Origin: CAZOEL01 sp964578835 | GTDB taxonomy: Bacteria; Desulfobacterota; Syntrophobacteria; Syntrophobacterales; Syntrophobacteraceae | Direction of reading: 5' to 3' | Assembly: GCA_964578835.1 (NCBI GenBank) | Contig: CAZOEL010000025.1 | Coordinates: 1-64,000, forward strand | Length of the DNA stretch: 64,000 nucleotides | In this document: piece after piece, positions 7,362 to 16,493 of the stretch | How the letters are laid out: every line of letters begins with the position of its first letter | Position numbering within the stretch: the stretch's first letter is position 1 | Translations under genes and position numbers: made by a program | The notes under the pieces: generated by a model | Told to the model about the DNA's origin: nothing | Databases searched by the model: none | The model's input: the letters and a program-made list of their open reading frames with translations, nothing else

Positions 7362-8378
7362 ATGATTCAGGACAGTCTCAAGAAGATCATTCAGAAACAG
7401 GATTTGGATGAAACCGAAATGGCTGACGTCATGACCGAGATCATGTCGGGGGAGGCCACTGACGCGCAGATAGGCGCCTTCATGGGAGCGCTCGCGACCA
7501 AAGGCGAGACCTTCTCCGAGCTGGCGGGGGCGGCAAGGGCCATGCGCCGCAAAGCGACAAGAATCCAGGCTTCCTCCGACACCGTTGTGGATACCTGCGG
7601 AACGGGTGGGGACAGATCCAATACTTTCAATATTTCCACTACCGCAGCATTCGTTGTGGCCGGCTGCGGCGCGACGGTGGCGAAGCATGGGAACCGGTCG
7701 GTCTCGAGCAAATGCGGAAGCGCGGACCTGCTCGAGAAGCTGGGCGTACGCCTGGACGTGGGGCCTGAGCTCGTCGAAGAGGCGATTCACGAGATCGGCA
7801 TCGGATTTCTCTTCGCGCCGGTCTTCCATGGCGCCATGCGCCATGCCGCCAAAGCGAGGAAGGAAGTGGGAGTGCGCTCCATATTCAACATGCTGGGTCC
7901 TCTCACCAATCCGGCTGGAGCCAATTGCCAGATTCTCGGGGTCTATGCTCCGGAGCTGACCGAGATGTTTGCCCAGGCGCTTCGTTTGCTTGGATCAAGG
8001 CGCGTTTTCGTGGTTCATGGCCATGATGGACTCGACGAAATCTCGGTATGCGCTCCCACGCGAGTCTCCGAGCTCAAAGACGGGCTCATTCGCACCTACG
8101 ATGTCACGCCGGAGCAGCTCATCGGAAGGAGCGCCGATCCAAAAGAGCTGGAGGGAGGCGACCCCGAGCAAAACGCAGAGATCACTCAGCGCATCCTGTC
8201 CGGAGAAAAGGGGCCCAAGCGCGACGTTGTTGTCATCAACGCAGCGGCGGCTCTCGTCGCTGCAGGAATTGCAAAGGATTTTCAGGACGGAGTGCTCCGA
8301 GCCGAGGAAGCTATTGACAGCGGCGCGGCTAAAGACAAAAAGGACGCGCTCGTCCGATTCACCAATGAAAATGGTTGA
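7362..8378 (+). CDS. trpD: Anthranilate phosphoribosyltransferase
   Basis: Transfers the phosphoribosyl group of PRPP to anthranilate. It is 338 residues, typical for TrpD. The PRPP-binding signature DTCGTGGD is near residue 78, followed by NISTTAAFVVAG, AKHGNRSVSS and the anthranilate-site GVRSIFNMLGPLTNP. It starts 18 bp after trpG, so translation is probably coupled. A competing forward frame overlaps its 3' part, but that only becomes real as trpC from 8452. Confidence 0.96.
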   Translation: MIQDSLKKIIQKQDLDETEMADVMTEIMSGEATDAQIGAFMGALATKGETFSELAGAARAMRRKATRIQASSDTVVDTCGTGGDRSNTFNISTTAAFVVAGCGATVAKHGNRSVSSKCGSADLLEKLGVRLDVGPELVEEAIHEIGIGFLFAPVFHGAMRHAAKARKEVGVRSIFNMLGPLTNPAGANCQILGVYAPELTEMFAQALRLLGSRRVFVVHGHDGLDEISVCAPTRVSELKDGLIRTYDVTPEQLIGRSADPKELEGGDPEQNAEITQRILSGEKGPKRDVVVINAAAALVAAGIAKDFQDGVLRAEEAIDSGAAKDKKDALVRFTNENG

Positions 8379-8451
8379 GGCGCGGATGTGGGCTAAGCCG
8401 AGTGAAGCCCACGCTTTGAGCTCAAGAAAAGTCTACTCGAATGGTGGAAGA

Positions 8452-9243
8452 ATGAAAGAAGATATCCTCAGCAAGATACTCAAGGCAAAACAGCAGGAAG
8501 TTGACGAAGCCAGAAGAAAGATCCCGGAAGCTCGCCTGATGGTCGAAGCCAGAAAGCCGAAGGAAAGACGTTCTTTCCTGCAGAAGCTTTCGACTCCAGG
8601 GCGCTTTGGAATCAATATAATCGCCGAAGTAAAGCGAGGCTCGCCTTCTCGCGGCGCCATACGGGCGGATCTCGATCCGACCGAGTATGCCCGATATTAC
8701 GAGAAAGGGGGAGCCGCAGCCATATCGGTCCTCACGGACAAGGCCTTCTTTCAGGGAAGCTCCGAAGACCTCAAGGAAGCTCGCGCAGCGGTGGGGCTTC
8801 CCGTGCTCCGTAAAGACTTCATTGTCTCCACCTACCAGATCTACGAAGCAGCAGTCATGGGCGCCGACGCCGTGCTTCTGATCGTTAGGGCTTTATCCAC
8901 GGAGTTTCTCAAGGCGTGCCTCGACCTTTGCCGCGACCTGAATTTGGACGCTCTAGTGGAGACGCATTCGCAAGAGGAGCTCGAAGAGGCCACAATAGCC
9001 GGGGCAACCCTCATCGGAATCAACAACCGAGACCTCACAACCTTCCAAACGGATATTCGGACCTCTATCGATATGATCCCCTACTTTCAGCCCGATCAGG
9101 TAGCCGTTGCGGAAAGCGGCATCCATGACAGATCGCAGATAGAAAGACTGCGCGAGGCGGGCATTTGGAACTTTCTCATAGGAGAGAGCCTGGTGCGGGC
9201 GGATGATCCGGTAAAGCATTTGAGATCTCTGCTCGGCCAATAG
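8452..9243 (+). CDS. trpC: Indole-3-glycerol-phosphate synthase
   Basis: Closes the indole ring from carboxyphenylaminodeoxyribulose phosphate. The TIM-barrel protein is about 263 residues from the ATG at 8452, where homology begins (MKEDILSKILKAKQ); the open frame runs upstream into trpD but is not protein-like there. Conserved pieces include IIAEVKRGSPSRG with a catalytic Lys, AISVLTDKAFFQGS, VLRKDFIV with a second catalytic Lys, IGINNRDL and VAESGI. It is not fused to trpF, unlike the E. coli enzyme. It sits 73 bp after trpD. Confidence 0.95.
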   Translation: MKEDILSKILKAKQQEVDEARRKIPEARLMVEARKPKERRSFLQKLSTPGRFGINIIAEVKRGSPSRGAIRADLDPTEYARYYEKGGAAAISVLTDKAFFQGSSEDLKEARAAVGLPVLRKDFIVSTYQIYEAAVMGADAVLLIVRALSTEFLKACLDLCRDLNLDALVETHSQEELEEATIAGATLIGINNRDLTTFQTDIRTSIDMIPYFQPDQVAVAESGIHDRSQIERLREAGIWNFLIGESLVRADDPVKHLRSLLGQ

Positions 9244-9279
9244 ATCCGGATTCTTTCAGATTCATTGCAGGAGCCGAAG

Positions 9280-9981
9280 ATGAACGGCACAAACGAGAAG
9301 AATGTGGAGGACGACTCGCGCCCATCCATTCCTCAAGTGAAGGTATGCGGACTTACGCGGGTTGATGAGGCGTTGAGCTGCGCCGGGCTTGGCGCCTCCG
9401 CCATTGGGTGTGTTTTCTATGCCAGGAGTCCCAGGAACGTGTCGGAAGAGCAGGCTCGGGATATCTGCGCGGCGTTGCCTACCGGCATATGTCGTGTCGG
9501 GGTCTTCGTCGACGAGGATTTCTCCTTCATCATGCGCAAGGTTGAGCGATGTGGGCTCACAGCCGTTCAACTCCACGGCGTCGAACCGCCAAGTCTCGTG
9601 GTGGAACTGGCCAAAGAAGGACTCATTGTTATCAAAGGCCTGTACGCGAATGCGGCGCCTGCTCTCGACGCAGCTGAATCCTACGGTGCGTCCGCATACC
9701 TGGTCGAGCATGGTGGAGGCGCGCTTCCGGGCGGCAACGCCATGGCTTGGGATTGGAGCATGATTGCGGATTTTTCAAGGAATTATCCGACTGTCCTTGC
9801 TGGGGGGCTGACTCCGGACAACGTCTCGAGCGCTATCAGCGCAGCCGCGCCCGATGCGGTCGATGTGAGCTCGGGAGTTGAGGCTTCGCCCGGCAGGAAA
9901 GATACTGAAAAGGCAGCTCGGTTTTTCGAGGCGGTCTTCCGGAGTAAAGCATCCAAAGAGTATAGGAAAGTATTTAAATAA
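9280..9981 (+). CDS. trpF: Phosphoribosylanthranilate isomerase
   Basis: Isomerises phosphoribosylanthranilate to the TrpC substrate. The protein is about 233 residues, slightly long because of a roughly 20-residue N-terminal tail before the first strand KVCGLTR, which holds the catalytic Cys. The catalytic Asp is in DVSSGVE near the end, with LAGGLTPDNV forming part of the phosphate site. GGAG six bases upstream favours the ATG at 9280 over the TTG at 9265. It is the last trp gene here: no trpB or trpA follows, so tryptophan synthase must lie elsewhere. Confidence 0.93.
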   Translation: MNGTNEKNVEDDSRPSIPQVKVCGLTRVDEALSCAGLGASAIGCVFYARSPRNVSEEQARDICAALPTGICRVGVFVDEDFSFIMRKVERCGLTAVQLHGVEPPSLVVELAKEGLIVIKGLYANAAPALDAAESYGASAYLVEHGGGALPGGNAMAWDWSMIADFSRNYPTVLAGGLTPDNVSSAISAAAPDAVDVSSGVEASPGRKDTEKAARFFEAVFRSKASKEYRKVFK

Positions 9982-10093
9982 CCTGGCAAGACTGCGCGCA
10001 TGTGTCTGGAATGTAGCCAACACTCTAAAAGTATGTTATAAATTTTCGCTAAGCTGAAGGAATCGGTTGTTTTCAGAGTGATGGAGATCTCCA

Positions 10094-10408
10094 ATGTTCT
10101 TCTTTATCGGGGGAATTCAGCCAAAAACAGTGGAACTGGACAATACCCCGCGGCTTTGCCCGTATTGCGGGTTGGCTCAGGCTCGTTTGAAAAGGGTAGA
10201 CTATTACCTGAGCCTTTTCTTCATCCCTCTTTTCCCTGTTAAACGCGGAGAGCCCGTTTTGATTTGCAATCGATGCGAAGCGGCATCTTCGCCGGACCAG
10301 CCCGTCCAGTCGCCTCCCCACGCCTTCAGCGCAGACGCATGCGCAAAGTGCGGGCGTCCCGTGGAGCGATCATTTAGCTATTGTCCTCATTGTGGAACGC
10401 GGTTATAA
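10094..10408 (+). CDS. Small zinc-ribbon protein
   Basis: A 104-residue protein with four Cys pairs: CPYC (residue 22 on), CNRC, CAKC and CPHC. It starts with FFFIGGIQPKT, the typical opening of the zinc_ribbon_15 family, and has a hydrophobic central stretch (YYLSLFFIPLFPV) that may contact a membrane. The two outer pairs probably make one zinc ribbon and the last two a second. Function is unknown. It follows trpF by 112 bp with no clear terminator between them, so weak readthrough is possible. Confidence 0.75.
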   Translation: MFFFIGGIQPKTVELDNTPRLCPYCGLAQARLKRVDYYLSLFFIPLFPVKRGEPVLICNRCEAASSPDQPVQSPPHAFSADACAKCGRPVERSFSYCPHCGTRL

Positions 10409-10452
10409 GCCGGCAATCCGAATCTTGGTTGTAACTCAATTGGGTGGAAAAG

Positions 10453-11181
10453 ATGAAAAACCGAAACAATGTTCTACAATTCCCCACGCTCGCCGAGCCC
10501 AATATAGACGAGATACTTGGGAAGTTTTTGAGAAGTCAGCAAAAGCGTCTCAAAGCCAAGACTTATCGCCGCTACGAGGAGGTGGTGGACCTTCTCAAGC
10601 ACTGTCTGAACAGCTACGGCTATCATGAGCTGGAAAATCCTTCGGATATAGCCCTTTACGAAAAATTCTACTTTCATAAGAATTTTGAGTTCTGCGCCAT
10701 TTTTGGGCCGGAGAAGATCATACACTCGCTCCCCCACTTTCTGAATTATTTCATGATTCGCAAGGTCATGGCGTCGGAAGCCCTGCTGCAAGCTTCAGGA
10801 ACAGTAACCAAGCGGATTATCAAGTGGCTGGAGGAATGCGGCTATATCGATAGCGACCAGTCATTCAGAGCCACCAGGATTGCTACGGAAGCGGCCCGAG
10901 AGCTTCCCGCAGCCGAAAGGCTCGCGCGTCTCCTTTATGAATACGCCCAAAACCATGCGCCGCGCTACTGGACCGCGGAGCTGGATGAATATTTCACGAT
11001 TGAGAAGATTGAGCCCGGCTTGCTCTGGCTTTCCGGGCTGGGAATCACGGGACAGGTGGAAGTGCGCGTCCCCCGGGAGATTACAGACCACTGCAGGCAG
11101 GGATGGCAAGTTAATCTACTGCTGGGGAAGACCCGTAACGGCTGGTGCATATTAGAGACTGGGAACGTATACCCCAATTGA
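10453..11181 (+). CDS. Conserved hypothetical protein
   Basis: About 242 residues, soluble, no signal peptide. The first 110 residues are helical and resemble a SAM-like core-binding fold (SQQKRLKAKTYRRYEEVVDLL), as found at the N terminus of tyrosine recombinases, but there is no catalytic recombinase domain. A middle segment, LLQASGTVTKRIIKWLEECGYI, looks like a helix-turn-helix-type unit; the C-terminal 60 residues are beta-rich. I do not recognise a characterised family. It lies 44 bp after the zinc-ribbon gene. A GTG at 10444 is an alternative start. Confidence 0.65.
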   Translation: MKNRNNVLQFPTLAEPNIDEILGKFLRSQQKRLKAKTYRRYEEVVDLLKHCLNSYGYHELENPSDIALYEKFYFHKNFEFCAIFGPEKIIHSLPHFLNYFMIRKVMASEALLQASGTVTKRIIKWLEECGYIDSDQSFRATRIATEAARELPAAERLARLLYEYAQNHAPRYWTAELDEYFTIEKIEPGLLWLSGLGITGQVEVRVPREITDHCRQGWQVNLLLGKTRNGWCILETGNVYPN

Positions 11182-11221
11182 GATGCCGGATAAGAGATTC
11201 CACGCCCATGCCTGTCGGCGC

Positions 11222-11246
11222 ATATCCAGCATCAATATCCAGCATC
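11222..11246. repeat. Tandem 12-bp direct repeat
   Basis: ATATCCAGCATC occurs at 11222-11233 and again at 11235-11246 in the gap between convergent genes. The sequence resembles the CCAGCATCC/GGATGCCGGAT family seen at 42348-42427, suggesting a degraded copy of that repeat. Confidence 0.45.
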
Positions 11247-11289
11247 CGGAATCTTTTGAAGATACCTTAAAGACTTTCGCTGCCTCATA

Positions 11290-11532
11290 TTAGCTCCCGG
11301 CAACGCCGGGAGCAGCGTTGTCGCCGGCGCGCCTGAGGCTTTCATATTTCTTGAGCATGCCGGTCGCCTGAGATTGCAGCTCGCACGCTTCTCTAAGATA
11401 TTCTTGCGATTCGGCTTTGCGACCCTGATGGATGAGCTTTCGCGATTCAGCCAAACGTCTGTCCGCCGCCTCCTGGAGCCTGATAAAAGCCACAACCACT
11501 TCACAAATCCTTATGTGATCCAAGGATGCCAT
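11290..11532 (-). CDS. Small hypothetical protein, helical
   Basis: About 80 residues, predicted helical hairpin or coiled coil (RLQEAADRRLAESRKLIHQGRKAES). No known family recognised. AAAGGA eight bases upstream favours the ATG at 11532; an upstream ATG at 11553 would add seven residues. It lies 63 bp from the end of the Lon-like gene on the same strand and could be its last operon member, but transcription linkage is only inferred. Confidence 0.55.
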   Translation of the reverse strand: MASLDHIRICEVVVAFIRLQEAADRRLAESRKLIHQGRKAESQEYLREACELQSQATGMLKKYESLRRAGDNAAPGVAGS

Positions 11533-11595
11533 AGACGCCGTCCTTTCACTCATTACACCTAAGCCCAATGAAAAGGGCAATATTCAAATACAGGC

Positions 11596-14500
11596 TCAAT
11601 TCGCGCCGGCCGTAGACATCTCTCTCAGCGGAACAGCATCTCCATCTTCGACTATCAGCTCCAGAGTTCCCACCAGGCGGAGCCACTGCGTCAGACATTC
11701 ATGCAAGATTTCTTGAGCGCGATCCGTGTCGATACGATATTTTTCGGGGATGAACGACATATCCACTTCATAGACGCCGTCTCTCAGGCTCAAAAACGGA
11801 CATTCATCGAGAACGGCTTGTTGTACGAAAGAAAGATAATGATAGACTCTACCCAGTATCTTCCTGCAGTCTCTAATCTTCACATTCTCGGCAGTACAAC
11901 TGGTTGCAAAAATCCTCGGTCCCTCAAGCGTCGACTTCTCAACGTCCCTTCCGATTCCATCTTCCCTCAGCAGAAAGAGAGGGGCGGTCAAAGAAATGCC
12001 GACCGGAAAAACGGTATATTCCGAAGCCGACGACTGGATCTTTCTGACAACTTCAGAGAGACTTTCACGGTCGGGATTGAAGCTCCGAATCGTCACGCCT
12101 CCATCGAAATTTTTGAGCTTATAGGCAAGAGCCTCGTACACATCGTCAGGGGTGAGGAGGATGCACCCGGGCTCGTCCCTGCAGATTCCAGCTTCAAGAA
12201 AATCGAGATCCAGCTCTTCCGGGTTGTCGAGGTAGAGAACGCGCAAACGACGCGGAAGCTCGTCCATCCCGGCTATGTCATCATGAGCCAGACAAGCGTT
12301 GAACATGAACTCATCTTCCAGGTTCCGAAGCTCTCTCTCGTCAATGAAGGCGATATCCGCCGCTTGAGTGATATGGTCTACGGCAATCACCTGCAGAACC
12401 TGGCTTCTATAATCAAAAGGCGCGTGAGGCTTCCTCCACTCTTCATAAGTAAGCATCTGGAGCTCTTTTTTGAGAGAATCTGGAAGCCTGTCAATCCCTT
12501 CGTTTCCATAGAGGTTCTCTTTAGGGATGATCACCGTCTTGCAGCCCGCCGTATAAGCCGTTTCGATCTTGACGCCAAGGCCTCCAATGCCGGTAATTCT
12601 TCCCTTTGTATCAATTTCTCCGGTCATGGCCACGTCGCGTCTGATCTTCTTATCGAGCAAGAAAGACGCAAGGGCCAGCGCTATGGAGCCTCCAGCAGAT
12701 GGACCGTCTTTCCTGGTAGAGCCTCCCATGAAGTGTAGGTGCACCGGGTCTTTGACCCGCTCGGCGTCGATCCCGAGGCTTTCGGCGCAGTTCGATATGG
12801 CTGTAAGAGCCACTTTACGGCTCTCGTCCATTATTTTCTCGATGTTTCCGGTGGTATGCGCCACACTGAGTCCATGCGCCCCCTCCTCCCCGCTCAGTCG
12901 AACGGAGGTCACCTGAATGGGAATAAGCGACCCGATGCCCAATTCGGCGTTTACGCCAAGCCCCATCATCTCTCCGACTCGATCGTCAGGATTGATCATC
13001 CTGGCCAGGCTCGGCTCATCGAGATATTTCCTGATCCTTTCCATTGTGATGGGAGCGGAATCCTTGTCCAGACTGAGTATTTCTTTTCTATGAATCCGAA
13101 GAAAGAGAGTGCGAAGGATGCGCTCCAACTCCCGCACCCCGGCCTCCAGAGTGAAGTTCTTGATGAGATAGCGGAGAACTTCAGCTTCATACAGAGGATC
13201 GAAGTAGATCTCCTCATCCTTGATCTCATACTTCTCGCGGACTCGCCCAATGAGGTGCTTTCGGGCTATATCGATCTTTTCCTCGACACTGTAACGATCC
13301 ACGAAAACAACCTCGCAACGGTTCAAAACCGGCGGCGGGACCGACTCGAGACTGTTCGCCGTAAGGATGAAATGGCAGTTGGACACATCTATGTCCACAG
13401 TGCTCTGAGTATATTTGTCATGGAACAGATGATTCTGCTCGGGATCGAGAATCTCGAGAAGAGTGGAAACGGCGATTTTTTCCGTCTTGTCCACTTCGTC
13501 CAGGATGAACATTCCATTCATCACGCCCATCTTGATCAAGCCCTGAATGATGGGGCCCGGCTTGGAGCCTTCATAGGTAAAGCCATATCCACGTATATCC
13601 GCCTCATCTTTCATCCCCCCAAGAGAGATCTTGTGGCAGGGAATGCCGAGATTCTTCGCGATGGAGATGGCGAGAGAAGTCTTGCCCACGCCTGGAGGGC
13701 CGACAAAAAGGAGCGCGCTTCCCGTATGGCGCCACGATCCCCGCTCCTTCTCGCCAAAACGCTGATATCTCCAGATAAGATTCGAGAAAATATCGCAGAC
13801 AATCTCCTTGGGCTTATGAAGACCGTAGTGGCTTCGATTCAGCCCATCTTCAAACTCCGCAGGGGATACATCGATCTTCTTGATTTTTCCCCAGGGTATC
13901 GCTAGAAGGGTTTCTATGAATTCCGTATATTTCGCCCCACTCTGACCGGCTGCGTTCATCTTGTTCTTATCTATGAGCTCCATCGCCTGCTGCGAGAAGA
14001 AAGGATCGCTCCGCGCTTCCTCGATCCGTTCTTTAAGGGACTTCGGCTCCAGCAGTCTCCTGGACTCGGACGGCGCATGCGCAATCGCCGGAGCAATGAC
14101 TTCCGCTTTGATGGGCTTGCTCTTGTTGTCAGCCTCGAACCTGCCCACGGCTTTCACCAATAGCTGGAAAAGCTCTTCCCCACTCTTCCCGTCCACTCTC
14201 GACTCGGGCGCCCCAAGCTCATAGAGAAGAGACACAGCGCCCCATCTGTCTTTGAAAGCATCGAAGACCCTGGCGGTTCGCTCCTTGCTCTCCCCAAGCA
14301 TCAAATTGAAGAATCTGACAAGCTTCTGGAGGCTCAAAGCCCTCTGAATAATAGTGAACGATGTGCTTTTGCTGATTCTGAACCAATCCCCCAGCACCTT
14401 GGCTCTGACGGCCGTATCCAGGTGCGGAAAGACCCCTTCCAGCAATGCGTCGGGCAGGCTCGCAACTGCAGCGCCATAAGCGTTCGCCATGTCGCTGACA

Positions 14501-15090
14501 TTTGCATCGAGCGGCTGTCCCTTTTCGGCGAGGTCGAACAGATTTAGGTAGGAATTACCAAGAATTCCATTCATTTCATCCGACAAAACGCTCCTGAGCA
14601 TTCTATACTTCTGCGGGTCGCGCTGCCGCCAGTCCATGGCCAGATCGACGTCGGAGCGGATCAGAGAGTGCTGGCTTCGTTCGAAATCGAGCATATGCTC
14701 GACCTCATGGTTCAGCATGAATTCCAGAAAAACGGTAATTTTCCGTTCTTCAGCGGCTTCACCCCCTGTAGCAAGCTCAGTTCTTGTCGGGATGACAAAG
14801 ACCATATAATCGAATATTCGTTCATGAACGCCTAAATGCCATTTCTGATCGGATGAAGAGACAACGCTCACCAGCCGGACCCGATTGTCCTCATCCTCCA
14901 GACGGTAGATCGAGAGCCCCTGCTTTATGCGGGCTAGCTGAAAGAGGTCCGTCCCCTTCTTGTTCCTGAAATGCGGAGCGACTTGCCGGGTTATGACGGA
15001 ATTCATAATGTCCAAAACTCTCTTTTTTCCCGCATCGTCCGGCAATGGAAGGCTACTGAGGATCCTGGCGTCAAATTCTATCGGGAACAT
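11596..15090 (-). CDS. Lon-like AAA+ serine protease with N-terminal HEXXH domain
   Basis: A 1164-residue ATP-dependent protease related to LonA. The AAA+ core has Walker A GPPGVGKT (464-471) and Walker B FILDEVDK (528-535). The S16 protease domain has Ser798 in RKDGPSAG and Lys841 in GGLGVK, a spacing of 43 residues as in E. coli Lon (679/722). Instead of the normal LAN substrate-binding domain, the first 350 residues are unrelated and contain HEVEH at 128-132, a zinc-metalloprotease-like HEXXH motif. About 250 residues follow the normal Lon C terminus and have no recognised domain. AAGGAGG five bases upstream fixes the start at 15090 rather than 15243. It is unlike the usual ~800-residue housekeeping Lon. 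Confidence 0.9.
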   Translation of the reverse strand: MFPIEFDARILSSLPLPDDAGKKRVLDIMNSVITRQVAPHFRNKKGTDLFQLARIKQGLSIYRLEDEDNRVRLVSVVSSSDQKWHLGVHERIFDYMVFVIPTRTELATGGEAAEERKITVFLEFMLNHEVEHMLDFERSQHSLIRSDVDLAMDWRQRDPQKYRMLRSVLSDEMNGILGNSYLNLFDLAEKGQPLDANVSDMANAYGAAVASLPDALLEGVFPHLDTAVRAKVLGDWFRISKSTSFTIIQRALSLQKLVRFFNLMLGESKERTARVFDAFKDRWGAVSLLYELGAPESRVDGKSGEELFQLLVKAVGRFEADNKSKPIKAEVIAPAIAHAPSESRRLLEPKSLKERIEEARSDPFFSQQAMELIDKNKMNAAGQSGAKYTEFIETLLAIPWGKIKKIDVSPAEFEDGLNRSHYGLHKPKEIVCDIFSNLIWRYQRFGEKERGSWRHTGSALLFVGPPGVGKTSLAISIAKNLGIPCHKISLGGMKDEADIRGYGFTYEGSKPGPIIQGLIKMGVMNGMFILDEVDKTEKIAVSTLLEILDPEQNHLFHDKYTQSTVDIDVSNCHFILTANSLESVPPPVLNRCEVVFVDRYSVEEKIDIARKHLIGRVREKYEIKDEEIYFDPLYEAEVLRYLIKNFTLEAGVRELERILRTLFLRIHRKEILSLDKDSAPITMERIRKYLDEPSLARMINPDDRVGEMMGLGVNAELGIGSLIPIQVTSVRLSGEEGAHGLSVAHTTGNIEKIMDESRKVALTAISNCAESLGIDAERVKDPVHLHFMGGSTRKDGPSAGGSIALALASFLLDKKIRRDVAMTGEIDTKGRITGIGGLGVKIETAYTAGCKTVIIPKENLYGNEGIDRLPDSLKKELQMLTYEEWRKPHAPFDYRSQVLQVIAVDHITQAADIAFIDERELRNLEDEFMFNACLAHDDIAGMDELPRRLRVLYLDNPEELDLDFLEAGICRDEPGCILLTPDDVYEALAYKLKNFDGGVTIRSFNPDRESLSEVVRKIQSSASEYTVFPVGISLTAPLFLLREDGIGRDVEKSTLEGPRIFATSCTAENVKIRDCRKILGRVYHYLSFVQQAVLDECPFLSLRDGVYEVDMSFIPEKYRIDTDRAQEILHECLTQWLRLVGTLELIVEDGDAVPLREMSTAGAN

Positions 15091-15560
15091 GGTCCCCTCC
15101 TTACTTTTCAAATAATCCGCGAATCCACCCTTGCGGATTTCGGGTAACGCCGGCGTTCCAAACAATCGCCATAAGCCCCAACGGGGAGCAGCGCGCCGTC
15201 GATCTATCTCTATGCCAAGGCGGCGCTTTCTACCTTGTCGCAATTCTATGCAAAATCAGCGCCTTTTTTATGGAAGTTAAAAAAAGAGTGGAAGAATGTC
15301 GATAGGGCATAAACAGTAATTCATATTACATGACACAGTAATAGATAGTGGTGAGACCACGCCTTCGATGCGGGGATAAGCCTCTGGTCGGCAGGCTGCC
15401 TCCAGTTACAGAGCCTCATAAAGAAAAAGCACAAGCGGACGCTTCTGTTGTCCGCTCGTGCAGAATCAAGGATATTATTGAATGCGTCCGCAAGGGTGGA
15501 CGATTAAGTGCAGAAACATCCCCCTATAAAAGGGCGGAAATCGCATTCTCTAGAGTTGAA
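15091..15560. other. Non-coding spacer upstream of the Lon-like gene
   Basis: This 470-bp stretch has no convincing gene. Frames on both strands are short with atypical composition. A small hairpin, GCGGA/TCCGC near 15435-15460, is the only structure noticed. It presumably carries the promoter of the Lon-like gene, but I could not pick one with confidence. Confidence 0.5.
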
Positions 15561-16001
15561 TCAGGTTATATCCAAACCAACGTTGATGTCAGCGCCCACA
15601 TTGAGACCGCCTGAGGATTTTTTCTGCTCGGGCTGGCTTTCTTCTGAAGACTGGCTCTGCATTTCGGAGGATTCGCTCTGGAGATCGGGATGAATATATC
15701 TGAAAGCCTCTTCGACCGTACTGGTGAGCTCACTTTTTGGGGGAAAGCCTTCACGACCTTCGAAGCTCATCTGTTCTGAGCCTTGCCCCTGCGCCTGAGA
15801 TTCTTCACCCATAAGCTCCTGACCATAGTAACGGGGCCATTCCGGGGCCAGCCGATCGGACCAGATATCCCCACCCCCGCCCACCATGTCAGCCGGGTGA
15901 TCGACTCCAAGAGAGCTCATCCACAAAGGCCTCCGCTGTTCTCTCAGGTTCGTGACGTCGAGAACAAACTCGGATTCGGTTTCTTTATCGAAATTAGTCA
16001 T
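15561..16001 (-). CDS. Acidic Ser/Gln/Glu-rich hypothetical protein
   Basis: 146 residues with no signal peptide or membrane segment. Residues 1-60 are mixed; residues 65-130 are low-complexity and rich in Ser, Glu and Gln (SESSEMQSQSSEESQPEQ), so probably disordered. The tail GGLNVGADINVGLDIT is a short beta-prone or glycine-containing end. GAGGGAT eight bases upstream supports the ATG. It lies directly upstream of the Lon-like gene on the same strand. It could be a substrate or adaptor of that protease or a ribosomally made peptide precursor, but neither is shown. No family recognised. Confidence 0.6.
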   Translation of the reverse strand: MTNFDKETESEFVLDVTNLREQRRPLWMSSLGVDHPADMVGGGGDIWSDRLAPEWPRYYGQELMGEESQAQGQGSEQMSFEGREGFPPKSELTSTVEEAFRYIHPDLQSESSEMQSQSSEESQPEQKKSSGGLNVGADINVGLDIT

Positions 16002-16373
16002 CGGATTATCCCTCTTTTAGATATTTTTATCGTTGAGAAACAGATCTTGCTTCTCCCATAAGAAAACTCACAAAGGCTTCTCTGTCAACAATTCCCTCCT
16101 CTGGAATCCGGCTGCAACCTTGAATCTCCTGATGAATGCATAAAAATCCCGTGTATAAATGGAAGGCAAGACCCGTTACTCCAGAGCGAAAGAAGGGGGG
16201 CTTAGCGCATTGACGAGAATTTTGGCCTTACCAGCAACTCCGATGCTCATTTTGTACTCAAGCAGAAATCAAAAATACTAGAACAGATTCATCCTTACTT
16301 ACACATCAACCCACACCCCCCTCAAAAAATGTGCGGTATGGCAAAGTTTGGCCAACTACACTGGAAGAAATGC
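16002..16373. other. Non-coding spacer between divergent units
   Basis: A 372-bp intergenic stretch between the minus-strand small protein and the plus-strand kor operon. No frame with protein-like composition and no RNA gene was recognised. It must carry control signals for both divergent units. Confidence 0.5.
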
Positions 16374-16401
16374 TTGACTTGCTCCAAACATTCGCTAAAA
16401 T
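16374..16401 (+). promoter_or_regulatory. Predicted sigma-70 promoter of the kor-hdr operon
   Basis: TTGACT (16374-16379), a 16-bp spacer and TAAAAT (16396-16401) lie about 93 bp before the first gene of the operon. Both hexamers are one base from consensus. A near-palindrome, AGTTTGGCCAACT, sits just upstream around 16346 and could be an operator. Confidence 0.55.
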
Positions 16402-16493
16402 GCAACCTCGACTGGCATCCCGTGGAAACGCCTCAACCGCGTCAAAAGAGTTTCCACAGCAGGCAACCCGCAACATGAGAAGGACAGGCGAAA

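Noticed and set aside
7969..8451. N-terminal extension of TrpC
   Set aside because: It overlaps trpD out of frame, and TrpC similarity begins only at the ATG at 8452.
15348..15614. 88-codon frame on the plus strand
   Set aside because: Atypical composition, no ribosome-binding site, and it overlaps the 3' end of the minus-strand small protein gene.
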